From Actinomycetota bacterium (GTDB lineage Bacteria; Actinomycetota; Actinomycetes; Streptosporangiales; Streptosporangiaceae), in assembly GCA_003168295.1 (NCBI GenBank), contig PMST01000399.1:1-10037 (forward strand): a stretch of 10,037 nucleotides of DNA. Direction: 5' to 3'. The position numbers and the translations under genes are program-made. Below the pieces are notes generated by a model, which did no database searches, was not told the DNA's origin, and was given only the letters and a program-made list of their open reading frames with translations. Of this stretch, positions 1-6,154 are shown piece after piece. Numbering within the stretch: the first letter of the stretch is position 1; the number at the start of each line of letters is the position of its first letter.

Positions 1-1326
1 CGTGGTCTCCAGTTCCTCGTTGAGCGACTGCAGCTCTTCGTAGGCGCGCTCAAGCTCCGTGTTGGCGTACGCCAGCTCGTCCCTGACCCGGCGGTAGCGG
101 GTCACGTCAACGAAGCTGACGCCCACGCCGATCAGGTCTCCTGGCGCGCCGAACAGCGGCACGATGGCGACGTCGTAGTAACTCGGATCCCCGCTTCCCG
201 ACCGGAGCCATTCGACGTCGTGCAGCTCCCGCGGCCGCAGCTCGGTCTTGACCTGCTCGATGCGGGACCTGAGCTCGGCGGGCCGGTAGGACACTTCAAG
301 CTCGGAAAAGGAGCGGCCCAGGTCACGGGGACGCAGGTTGAACAGTGACTCCGCCGCGGCGTTGGCCACCTTGAGCTTGTCCGCAAGGTCGACCGCGAGC
401 TGCACCACCGGCCCCGACGATAGGGCCGCGCCATCTAGCTGCTTCCAGGCCGGCTCGCGGCTGGCCGCCTCACTCCGGCTTTCCGCAGGCCCGACGTCCG
501 TCAGCGCCGTCGGCGAGACCTTGCGGAACAGGCGCTTACGCAGGTCCACGGGCTGAAAATCGTCCGTGTGGTTGAGCAGCATCTCGGCCTTGCCGAGGAA
601 CAGATAGCCCGGATAAGACAACGCGAAATGGAACCTCCTGACCACGTTGGCTTGCGCCTCGGCGTTGAAATACATGAGCGTGTTGCGCGCCACCAGGAGG
701 TCCACCCGGGAGATCGGCGCGTCGTGCGTCAGGTCATTGCGGCCGAAGATGACCTGGCGGCGCAGGTCACGGCGGAAGACGTGCTTCTCGCCGGCCGGTT
801 CGAAATAGATATCCCTGAGCTTCTCCGGCACATCGCCGAGCGCGCTGGCGTCGTAGACTCCGGCGCGCGCCTGCTGAAGCGCGTCCTCGTCGAGGTCGGT
901 CGCGTAGATCTTCACCCGCTCCCGGAACTGGTCGTGCCCGATGGCCTCGGCCAAGACGATGGCGAGCGTGTACGCTTCCTCGCCGGTGGCGCAGCCCGCG
1001 CTCCACACCCGTATCGGCGTCTTCGCGCCCTTGGCGGAGAGCAGCTCAGGCAGCACCCGCTCCCGTAGCGCCTGCCAGGCCAGCGGATCGCGGAAGAAGC
1101 CGGTTACGTTGATGAGCAGGCTGTCGAAGAGCTGGCCGAACTCTTCTGGCTGCAGCTCCAGGTAGTCCTTGTACTCGCCGAAGGTGGCCAGGTTGAGCAG
1201 GATCATCCGACGCTTGACTCGCCGCTGCAGCGTCGAACGCTTGTAGCCGGCGAAGTCAGAACCCCTGGTCTCCCTCATCATCGCGAGCAGTTCGTCAAAC
1301 TCGTGCTCTAGGTCCAGTTCAGCCAC
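1..1326 (-). CDS. CheR-type SAM-dependent methyltransferase with PAS domain, C-terminus cut by window edge
   Basis: 442 codons are visible and the frame is still open at base 1. Residues 1-80 match the CheR N-terminal helical domain: a basic helix around 29-40, then VTGFFRDP at 74-81. The SAM-binding Rossmann fold is marked by RVWSAGCATGEEAYTLAI (106-123), ATDLDEDAL (142-150) and ARNTLMYF (213-220). Residues about 305-420 look like a PAS domain (ANAAAESLFNLRPRDLG, closing with GVGVSFVDVTRYR). The last about 25 visible residues form the Glu/Leu/Asn-rich coiled coil (ELERAYEELQSLNEELE) typical of CheB/CheR/PAS sensor proteins. By family it methylates glutamates of a partner; the missing C-terminus could hold more PAS or a kinase or output domain. 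The GTG start at 1326 lies 20 bases after the cheB-like stop, with a GAAAGG about 15 bases upstream, so the start is moderately sure. The two genes are probably cotranscribed. Confidence 0.9.
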   Translation of the reverse strand, partial: MAELDLEHEFDELLAMMRETRGSDFAGYKRSTLQRRVKRRMILLNLATFGEYKDYLELQPEEFGQLFDSLLINVTGFFRDPLAWQALRERVLPELLSAKGAKTPIRVWSAGCATGEEAYTLAIVLAEAIGHDQFRERVKIYATDLDEDALQQARAGVYDASALGDVPEKLRDIYFEPAGEKHVFRRDLRRQVIFGRNDLTHDAPISRVDLLVARNTLMYFNAEAQANVVRRFHFALSYPGYLFLGKAEMLLNHTDDFQPVDLRKRLFRKVSPTALTDVGPAESRSEAASREPAWKQLDGAALSSGPVVQLAVDLADKLKVANAAAESLFNLRPRDLGRSFSELEVSYRPAELRSRIEQVKTELRPRELHDVEWLRSGSGDPSYYDVAIVPLFGAPGDLIGVGVSFVDVTRYRRVRDELAYANTELERAYEELQSLNEELETT

Positions 1327-1346
1327 AGCCGGAGCGTACGCCCTTT

Positions 1347-2393
1347 CTATCCGTCCGTAACGGGCACATCGGGGAAGGTCTCGTCGATATCCGGCACCTC
1401 GGTCACCGGGTTCATCCCGCTCGCCGCGTTGCGGATCACGTCCGCGGCCAGCCGCGCTTCCTTCGAGGCGTCCTGGAACCGTGCCGCGGTGAGGGCATGG
1501 CCCCGCTGGCGCGCCGACTCCGCCAGGCCCTCGGTGAGCCTGCTGCGTTCGTCCAGGCTCCTGATCACCAGCCACAGCGCGCGCTCGACCGCATCAGTCT
1601 GCTGCTCAAGCAGGGCCTGAGGCGACCACCGGTGACCGGCCGCGCAGCCGTAGCTGACAACGTTTCCCTCCTTGACGTGGTACATCGGGCCGCCGCAGTC
1701 AGGGCAGCTGAAGCCGCCGTAGTCGCGGGCCATGGCGCGGGGCAGCGGATCTGAAGCGAGCAGGCCCCGGACCTCTGCCTCGAGTTCGGCGGCCGGCTCG
1801 GCGGGAGGCGTCTCGACCTGCTCGCCGACCAGCCGGGCCACGGCGGCAGCGAGCCTTACGGTCGGCTGGATCTCGGCATGCTTCGTGACGGCCAGGGCGC
1901 ACCGGGGCATGCTGTCGTAACTCGCCTCCACCGGGTCCTGCACGATGACGCGGCCGCCGCGCTGCTCCACCGTGGCGCTGCCCAGGGCGGCGTCATCCAG
2001 CGTGCCGCTGAGTACCACTCCTATCGTCCGCGGGCCGCCCACCAGCGCCGCGCTGCGGAAAAGCGGGTTGGCCGCGGGCCGGACGCCGTTCTGCCGCGGC
2101 CCGCGCGACGTCCGCACCACGTCGCTCAGGACGAGCAGGTGCCGATCCGGCGGAGCCACGTAGACCCGGCCGTCTCTGAGCGGCTCGCCGTCCACGGCCG
2201 CCGCGGCGGGCAGCGGGCCCGCCCGGTCCAGGATGTGCGGCAGCGTCCGGCCGCCGGTGGCCGGCACATGCAGCACGACCAGCACCGCCGCAGGCAGATC
2301 AGCCCGCAATCCGGCCAGCAGGGTACGTAGCGGCTCAAGGCCGCCGGCCGAGGCGGCCACTACCACGATGTTCCGGCCATGCGAGGTCGCCAT
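1347..2393 (-). CDS. CheB-type protein-glutamate methylesterase without receiver domain
   Basis: The 348-residue protein begins directly with the CheB esterase domain; the usual N-terminal response-regulator domain is absent. The expected catalytic triad is present: Ser15 in AASAGG, His42 in LHVP, and Asp134 in SGTLDDAALG, which aligns with TGMGxDGA of classical CheB. VYVAPPDRHLL (77-87) and SYDSMPRCAL (158-167) are further family signatures. Residues 198-258 carry a C-terminal extension with C230-x2-C233 and C250-x3-H254, a probable zinc-binding knuckle seen in stand-alone CheB homologues, followed by a helical tail with several Arg/Ala-rich segments. By family it removes methyl groups from (or deamidates) glutamyl/glutaminyl side chains. 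It is paired with the CheR-PAS gene immediately downstream. With no CheA, CheW or chemoreceptor visible, a non-chemotactic sensory role is likely (inference). The ATG at 2393 begins the hydrophobic strand NIVVVAAS; GAGG lies only two bases before it, so the ribosome site is weak. Confidence 0.92.
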   Translation of the reverse strand: MATSHGRNIVVVAASAGGLEPLRTLLAGLRADLPAAVLVVLHVPATGGRTLPHILDRAGPLPAAAAVDGEPLRDGRVYVAPPDRHLLVLSDVVRTSRGPRQNGVRPAANPLFRSAALVGGPRTIGVVLSGTLDDAALGSATVEQRGGRVIVQDPVEASYDSMPRCALAVTKHAEIQPTVRLAAAVARLVGEQVETPPAEPAAELEAEVRGLLASDPLPRAMARDYGGFSCPDCGGPMYHVKEGNVVSYGCAAGHRWSPQALLEQQTDAVERALWLVIRSLDERSRLTEGLAESARQRGHALTAARFQDASKEARLAADVIRNAASGMNPVTEVPDIDETFPDVPVTDG

Positions 2394-2620
2394 AACCTCG
2401 TGGCCTGCCCCCGGCGGGCCGCGCTATACCTCGTGGTCACGAAACGTATCCGCCACATTCCTGTTTGTCGTGTTCCGGGTCGAGGCGGTTTCTCGATGCG
2501 AGCACGCGTCTCGGCCAGTTTCCCCTCGATTGGGCCTACGTATCCCTTTATCCTCCCGGCAGGGGGGCAGGGGCAAGATATCGTGGAAGCCAGGGCCCTC
2601 ATTCGCACAGCGGTGGTGAC
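2394..2620. other. Divergent intergenic region between cheB-like gene and membrane-protein gene
   Basis: 227 bases separate the two divergent starts. It must hold promoters for both directions, but I see no convincing -35/-10 pair. The best minus-strand -10-like string is TATAGC, reading toward cheB from about 2433; on the plus strand GATATC lies at 2577-2582, about 38 bases before the GTG at 2621. A G-rich tract lies at about 2561-2573. The reading frame of the plus-strand gene stays open back to an ATG at 2465, but the translation there does not resemble the family's N-terminus. Confidence 0.4.
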
Positions 2621-3493
2621 GTGCCGGACTGGGATAACACGGACAGCAGAGAGCGCGACGAGGACGCCGCGTGGCGTGACTTGGTCGCCAGATTCGACGC
2701 GCCCCCGATTACCCAGCAGCCGGTCCCCTGGCCCGAGCGCGAAGACTTGCTGCCGCCGCGGCCCCCGCGGCCCCTGGAAGCCAAGGAGCCCCCGGCAGCA
2801 GATGACACCCGTGAGGCCGACCAGGCGCGGCCGGCGGAGGAAACCGGTGAGCCCCGCAGGGCCGAGGAAACACGGGAAACAGGCAGCGCGCCAGGGATCG
2901 CGGACGCTGAGGGGCCGCCAGGCATTCGCGATCCCACCGCGATACCAGGGGTCTCCGGTACTGAGGGGGTCCCAGGAGCCGCAGCGGTTGAGGGGACGCA
3001 GGGAAGGCGAGGGGTTGAGGGGACGCAGGGAACCCGGGGGGTTGAGGGCACGCAGGGAACTCGGGGGGTAAAGGGGATACGAGGGTTCGACGACGAGGGG
3101 ATACGGGGCGCGCTTGACCCTGACGGGGTACGAGGGTCTCGTGAACCCGATGTGATCCAGGACGCGGGGCACAGGCGGCGGACTTCGGCGCGCAGCATAC
3201 GGCCTCGTCAGGCTCCGGCCGACGCAAAGCCCGCGGACGACGAGGACCATTTCATCCCGCCGCCCCCGCCGCCGCTGCCCGCCCTGGACTCCATCGCCAA
3301 GGGCGCCTGGGCGGCGCTGTTCGGCGGGCCCGCCTACCTGGTCGTGGCGACCGCGGCGCACTGGACGCTGTCCGGGTTCGCGGTATTCTGCGCGGTAGCG
3401 GCGTTCGTGACCGGGTTCGCCATACTCGTACTGCGCATGAACACGCCAGGACCCGGCGGGCCCGACGACGGAGACGACGGCGCCGTAGTCTGA
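2621..3493 (+). CDS. Two-helix membrane protein with collagen-like Gly-X-Y repeat insert
   Basis: 290 residues from the GTG at 2621. The N-terminus (PDWDNTDSRERDEDAAWRDL, then VARFDAPP and PWPEREDLLPP) and the C-terminus (HFIPPPPPPLP, then helices at about 228-246 and 252-272, then an acidic DDGDDGAVV tail) look like a conserved actinobacterial membrane protein of unknown function, from memory of the family. The middle, residues about 80-210, is low complexity. Glycine recurs every third residue without a break from 125 to 155, in three 9-residue copies of the type GVEGTQGTR, with looser Gly-X-Y before (from about 92) and after (to about 172). Such repeats can form a collagen triple helix. 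The ordinary family members I recall lack this insert. No signal peptide is seen; the two C-terminal helices should anchor it. The start was chosen because PDWD/DEDAAW begins the conserved part; the SD is poor, and the frame is open upstream to 2465. Its 3' end lies opposite the glucokinase tail. Confidence 0.72.
   Translation: MPDWDNTDSRERDEDAAWRDLVARFDAPPITQQPVPWPEREDLLPPRPPRPLEAKEPPAADDTREADQARPAEETGEPRRAEETRETGSAPGIADAEGPPGIRDPTAIPGVSGTEGVPGAAAVEGTQGRRGVEGTQGTRGVEGTQGTRGVKGIRGFDDEGIRGALDPDGVRGSREPDVIQDAGHRRRTSARSIRPRQAPADAKPADDEDHFIPPPPPPLPALDSIAKGAWAALFGGPAYLVVATAAHWTLSGFAVFCAVAAFVTGFAILVLRMNTPGPGGPDDGDDGAVV
2986..3066 (+). repeat. Three tandem 27-bp repeats encoding GVEGTQGTR
   Basis: Units at 2986-3012, 3013-3039 and 3040-3066 each begin GGTTGAGGG and differ from one another at only a few positions. 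A degenerate fourth unit starts at 3067 (GGTAAAGGGGATACGAGGG). The period is nine codons, so copy-number change keeps the frame and adds or removes three Gly-X-Y triplets. Confidence 0.9.
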
Positions 3494-4503
3494 GGGGCCG
3501 TGGTGTGCGGGGCCATGGTGTGCGGGGACGTGGTGTGCGGGGCCGTGGTGTGACGGGCGAGGTCGGCGGCGCCGACAATACCCGCGTCCTGGCCGAGTTG
3601 GGCGACCTTTATCTCCGCGTACGGCCGGTGGCCGCGGCCGGTCAGCGCGCGCTCGAAGGCGGCCCGCGCGGGATCGAGCAGCAGGTCCCCTGCTTCTGAT
3701 ACGCCGCCGCCGATCACGAAACAGGCCGGATCGAGGATGGCCGCCAGGTCGGCCAGCCCCTGGCCGAGCCAGCCGCCCACGGTCTGGAAGCAGCGGAGCG
3801 CGGCGGGGTCACCCTCGGTCGCGGCCTGGGTAATCTCCGGACCAGAAATGCCCTCGGGCCGTCCCCCGCCCAGCTGCAGCAGCCTCATGGCGCCTTCCGG
3901 GGTCCGCCGGGCGAATTCGCGGGCCTCGGCGACCAGGGCGTTCCCGCTGGAGTACTGCTCCCAGCAGCCCCGGTTCCCGCAGCCGCACAGCCGGCCGTCA
4001 GGGACGACGCGGACGTGCCCGGGCTCCCCCGCCATGCCCCACCGGCCCCGGTAGAGTTCGCCGCCGATGATGATGCTGGCGCCGATGCCCGTTCCCACCG
4101 CCACCAGCATGACGTCGCGGTAACCGCGGGCGGCGCCGAACCGCGCCTCGGCCCAGGCCGAGGCGTTCGCATCATTCTCCACCACCACCTCGCGGCCCAG
4201 GCGCTCCTCGACCCGCTGTTTCAGCGGCTCGTCGCGCCAGGCGAGGTTCGGCGCGAACAGCATCGTAGCCCGGGCACTGTCGACGAACCCGGCCGCGCCG
4301 AGCCCGATGGCCGTGATCTGGTGCGGGGGGACCTGCGGGCCGGCCAGCAGTTCGGTCACCACGTCGGCGATGGCCTGTTCGGTCCGCGCCGGGCTCGCCG
4401 CCGGAGTTGACCTCTTCAGCTTGGCCAGGATCCGGCCTTCTTCATCGACCACTCCCGCCGCGACCTTCGTGCCACCGACGTCAACGCCGATGGCGAGCGT
4501 CAT
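3334..4503 (-). CDS. glkA: ROK-family glucokinase with a 72-residue repeat-bearing C-terminal extension
   Basis: The cytoplasmic enzyme phosphorylates glucose to glucose-6-phosphate; in Streptomyces GlkA also mediates carbon catabolite repression. ATP-site motif DVGGTK is at 8-13, VENDANA at 108-114 with catalytic Asp111, and VGTGIGASI at 136-144. The ROK glucose/zinc motif is Glu160-Pro-Gly-His163 followed by CGCGNRGCWEQ (Cys173, Cys175, Cys180). The normal fold ends at residue 317 (IVGAADLAR), the length I recall for S. coelicolor GlkA. After it the frame continues for 72 residues: five TTAPH-type pentapeptides, then a Ser/Pro/Thr/Asn-rich segment whose last 160 bases are antisense to the 3' end of the membrane-protein gene. 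The ATG at 4503 overlaps the preceding stop as ATGA, so translation is probably coupled. The frame is open upstream to 4776, but MTLAIGVDVGGTK is the family start. Specificity for glucose is inferred from family and context. Confidence 0.9.
   Translation of the reverse strand: MTLAIGVDVGGTKVAAGVVDEEGRILAKLKRSTPAASPARTEQAIADVVTELLAGPQVPPHQITAIGLGAAGFVDSARATMLFAPNLAWRDEPLKQRVEERLGREVVVENDANASAWAEARFGAARGYRDVMLVAVGTGIGASIIIGGELYRGRWGMAGEPGHVRVVPDGRLCGCGNRGCWEQYSSGNALVAEAREFARRTPEGAMRLLQLGGGRPEGISGPEITQAATEGDPAALRCFQTVGGWLGQGLADLAAILDPACFVIGGGVSEAGDLLLDPARAAFERALTGRGHRPYAEIKVAQLGQDAGIVGAADLARHTTAPHTTSPHTMAPHTTAPQTTAPSSPSSGPPGPGVFMRSTSMANPVTNAATAQNTANPDSVQCAAVATTR
3494..3553 (-). repeat. Four tandem 15-bp repeats in the glucokinase tail
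   Basis: Units at 3494-3508, 3509-3523, 3524-3538 and 3539-3553 read GGGGCCGTGGTGTGC with one or two changes on the plus strand. Read on the minus strand they encode HTTAP, HTTSP, HTMAP and HTTAP at the junction right after the last residue of the normal ROK fold. They lie exactly between the plus-strand gene's stop (3491-3493) and the expected end of the kinase. Confidence 0.9.
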
Positions 4504-5219
4504 GGAGCGGCTTCCCCGCGATCTGGCGTGGTCGGCGTAGTCGGCGGTGTCACCACGGTCCGTTCGGCCGAATGATTTTGATCTTGGGTTTTCATGGCCT
4601 GCTCGAAGGCGGAGAAGGCATCCTGGACGACCGAGGCCAGGACACCGCCAGCGCCCGTCAGCCGGGCGCCGAGGCCAGGACCGGACAAACGGGCCGCGCG
4701 GGCCGCCTGGCAGACCGGGCACCACTGGCATTCCAGCGGCTCGTCGGGCGGCAGCTCGGTAGTCGCCGTGTCCCACACGTCACCGCTGTCCCGCCGCTTT
4801 TCCTGGCCAATTGTCCTCTTGACCTGGTCGGCGACCTGGTTGGCCATGCTGCGCGCGCCCGCTTTCATCAGCCAGCGCTGGAAATCGGCGACGGGATCGC
4901 TGCTGCGGCCCGGCTGGCTGCGACCGCCTGACTGGCCGTTGCCTCTAGACGAGCCAGTGCTTCTGGACGGGCCAGTGGTACTAGACGAGCCGGCGCTTCT
5001 GGGCGAGTCAGTGCTTCTAGACCAGCTATCGCTGCGCGGCGCGCCATCGCTTCGCGGGCTGCCCCCAGGACCCCCTGGCTGGCTGCTGGCTCTGGGCTGG
5101 CCACTGTTTGCGCCGCTGTTTTCTGGCGGGCCGCTGTTTTCTGGCGGGCTACTGCTTTCGGGCTGGCCACCTGGGGAGCTATCGCTTCCTGGCTGGCCTT
5201 CGCCTCGGGATTCCGACAC
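4500..5219 (-). CDS. Ser/Pro/Gly-rich protein with C-terminal CxxCPxC domain, homologue of the gene upstream of glkA in Streptomyces
   Basis: 239 residues. Residues 1-107 are disordered and low complexity (Ser, Gly, Pro, Arg), built from six-residue repeats. The C-terminal part is conserved-looking: a helix DPVADFQRWL at 108-117, an amphipathic helix with NQVADQVKRTIGQE, GDVWDTATTE, then ECQWCPVCQAARAAR with three cysteines (C-x2-C-x2-C), and a final helix LASVVQDAFSAFEQAM. The cysteine motif recalls the actinobacterial family next to glkA (SCO2127-like, I believe DUF5304); literature on S. coelicolor links that gene to glucose uptake and catabolite sensitivity. Function here is unproven. GTG at 5219 has AGGAGG six bases upstream (5226-5231), a strong SD. 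Its stop overlaps the glucokinase start (ATGA), and it lies 29 bases after the phosphoesterase stop, so the three genes form an operon. Confidence 0.82.
   Translation of the reverse strand: MSESRGEGQPGSDSSPGGQPESSSPPENSGPPENSGANSGQPRASSQPGGPGGSPRSDGAPRSDSWSRSTDSPRSAGSSSTTGPSRSTGSSRGNGQSGGRSQPGRSSDPVADFQRWLMKAGARSMANQVADQVKRTIGQEKRRDSGDVWDTATTELPPDEPLECQWCPVCQAARAARLSGPGLGARLTGAGGVLASVVQDAFSAFEQAMKTQDQNHSAERTVVTPPTTPTTPDRGEAAP
4948..5055 (-). repeat. Six degenerate 18-bp repeats encoding Ser/Arg hexapeptides
   Basis: Units of 18 bp start at 4948, 4966, 4984, 5002, 5020 and 5038, most with the plus-strand pattern GRCGRGCCRGTGSTTCT. They encode hexapeptides such as SRSTGS, SSTTGP, PRSAGS, SRSTDS, PRSDSW and PRSDGA. 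The later copies have diverged most. Confidence 0.8.
5113..5166 (-). repeat. 18-bp tandem repeat encoding PPENSG
   Basis: CCGCTGTTTTCTGGCGGG occurs identically at 5113-5130 and 5131-5148, followed by a diverged third unit (CTACTGCTTTCGGGCTGG) at 5149-5166. The two perfect copies encode PPENSG twice near the N-terminus of the protein. Confidence 0.85.
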
Positions 5220-5248
5220 CTAACGCCTCCTACCCATGATCGTACCCG

Positions 5249-6016
5249 CTACCACTGCAGGACAAAGGGGGTGCCGGTGGCGCGGAAATGCCCGACGTTC
5301 AGGCATTCGGTGACTCCGATCCTCGTCCTGCGGGCAAGCGGCTGGTGCACGTGCCCGAATACCGAGTACCTCGGCCGGGTGGCCTTAATCGTGTCGAGCA
5401 GGGCCACGCTGCCTACCTCGAGCCGCCTGGCCACCGTGTCGTAGAGGAGTTCGGGGACGGCGGGCGGAATGTGAGTGCACAATACGTCCACCTCGCCGAC
5501 CGCCTCGAGCTTGGCGCGGAACTCATCCTCGGTTATCTCGTACGGCGTGTGATAGGCCGATTTCAGGCCACCGCCAACGAAACCGAACGTCAAGCCGCCG
5601 ATTTCCACCGTGTCGCCGTCCAGCACGCGATGCCCGGGTTTGGCGTATCGCGGCCACATTCCGGGGACGTCGACGTTGCCGTAGGTCAGGTAGGCGGGTT
5701 CGGGCAAGGCGGCGAACAACCCGGCGTACTGCCTGGCCATGGCCGCCTCGAACAGGCTGCTCCGGCTCTCGGGCCGCCCGGCAAGCAGCCCGGCGGAGAA
5801 CTCCCTGGCCTCGTCGAACTTCTTCGCGGTACGCAACTGAACGTAGTGACTCGCCGCCTGCTCGCCGAACAGGTCGGCGAAGATGCCCTGGCCGTGGTCG
5901 GCGTAGTCGAGGAACAGGAGCAGGTCGCCCAGGCAGATCAGCGCGTCGGCGCCGTCCGCCGCCTCGGCCAGCGCGTCCGCGCGGCCGTGCACATCGCTCA
6001 CCACGTGGACCCGCAT
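5249..6016 (-). CDS. Calcineurin-like metallophosphoesterase
   Basis: The 255-residue protein has all five metal-site blocks of the calcineurin-like superfamily: Asp8 and His10 in SDVHG, Asp31 in LGDLLLFLDY, Asn114 in TYGNVD (where many relatives have GNHD/E), His182 in CTHIPP, and GHVHQP with His222 and His224. It should hydrolyse a phosphomonoester or phosphodiester with two bound metals; the substrate cannot be read from the sequence. No signal peptide or membrane segment is present, so it is cytoplasmic. The ATG at 6016 has GGAGG four bases upstream, a strong SD. It is the first gene of the run leading to the CxxCPxC protein and glucokinase, 29 bases from the next start. A phosphoesterase near glkA is also what I recall from Streptomyces. 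Confidence 0.93.
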   Translation of the reverse strand: MRVHVVSDVHGRADALAEAADGADALICLGDLLLFLDYADHGQGIFADLFGEQAASHYVQLRTAKKFDEAREFSAGLLAGRPESRSSLFEAAMARQYAGLFAALPEPAYLTYGNVDVPGMWPRYAKPGHRVLDGDTVEIGGLTFGFVGGGLKSAYHTPYEITEDEFRAKLEAVGEVDVLCTHIPPAVPELLYDTVARRLEVGSVALLDTIKATRPRYSVFGHVHQPLARRTRIGVTECLNVGHFRATGTPFVLQW

Positions 6017-6154
6017 GTCACCTCCGTAGGCTGGCCCGGCTCACCACCGTAGGCTGGCTGGCGGCAAGATCATAACCGGGGACCACGAGCGGCCGCCCTA
6101 AGCTGGTACGTGCCTAAGCTTGTACTGCCGTTTAGCTACATCACTGGAGATGTC
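6017..6154. promoter_or_regulatory. Divergent control region with two pairs of direct repeats
   Basis: Between the phosphoesterase start and the acyl-CoA synthetase start are two repeat pairs. CCGTAGGCTGGC is present at 6024-6035 and 6047-6058, 23 bp apart, and the first copy overlaps the phosphoesterase SD. CCTAAGCTGGTAC at 6097-6109 is repeated with one change (CCTAAGCTTGTAC) at 6113-6125, 16 bp apart. No clean -35/-10 pair stands out. The repeats could be operators for one or both divergent transcripts (inference). Confidence 0.5.
6146..6150 (+). promoter_or_regulatory. Ribosome binding site deciding the acyl-CoA synthetase start
   Basis: GGAGA at 6146-6150 lies four bases before the GTG at 6155, whose product starts MREFSIPALAEIP, as the family does. 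The in-frame GTG at 6110 has no purine-rich SD ahead of it and falls inside a tandem repeat, so 6155 is preferred. Confidence 0.65.

Noticed and set aside
568..1068. 166-residue plus-strand ORF
   Set aside because: It is the reverse-strand shadow of the CheR methyltransferase domain, whose motifs are unambiguous.
2465..2620. Earlier ATG start for the collagen-like membrane protein
   Set aside because: Residues encoded before 2621 have no family resemblance; PDWDNTDSRERDEDAAW looks like the natural N-terminus. SD evidence is weak either way.
2986..3066. CRISPR-like array
   Set aside because: The units are contiguous with no spacers and keep a nine-codon reading frame, so they are a coding minisatellite.
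2360..3361. 333-residue minus-strand ORF with many PSSLRALNP-type repeats
   Set aside because: The repeats are simply the complement of the 27-bp minisatellite; the plus-strand frame has conserved termini and membrane helices.
4504..4776. Upstream extension of the glucokinase frame to an earlier start
   Set aside because: The translation there overlaps the CxxCPxC protein in another frame and the family starts at MTLAIGVDVGGTK, which also gives the ATGA overlap.
5288..6052. 254-residue plus-strand ORF
   Set aside because: It mirrors the metallophosphoesterase, which has all metal-binding motifs and a strong SD on the other strand.
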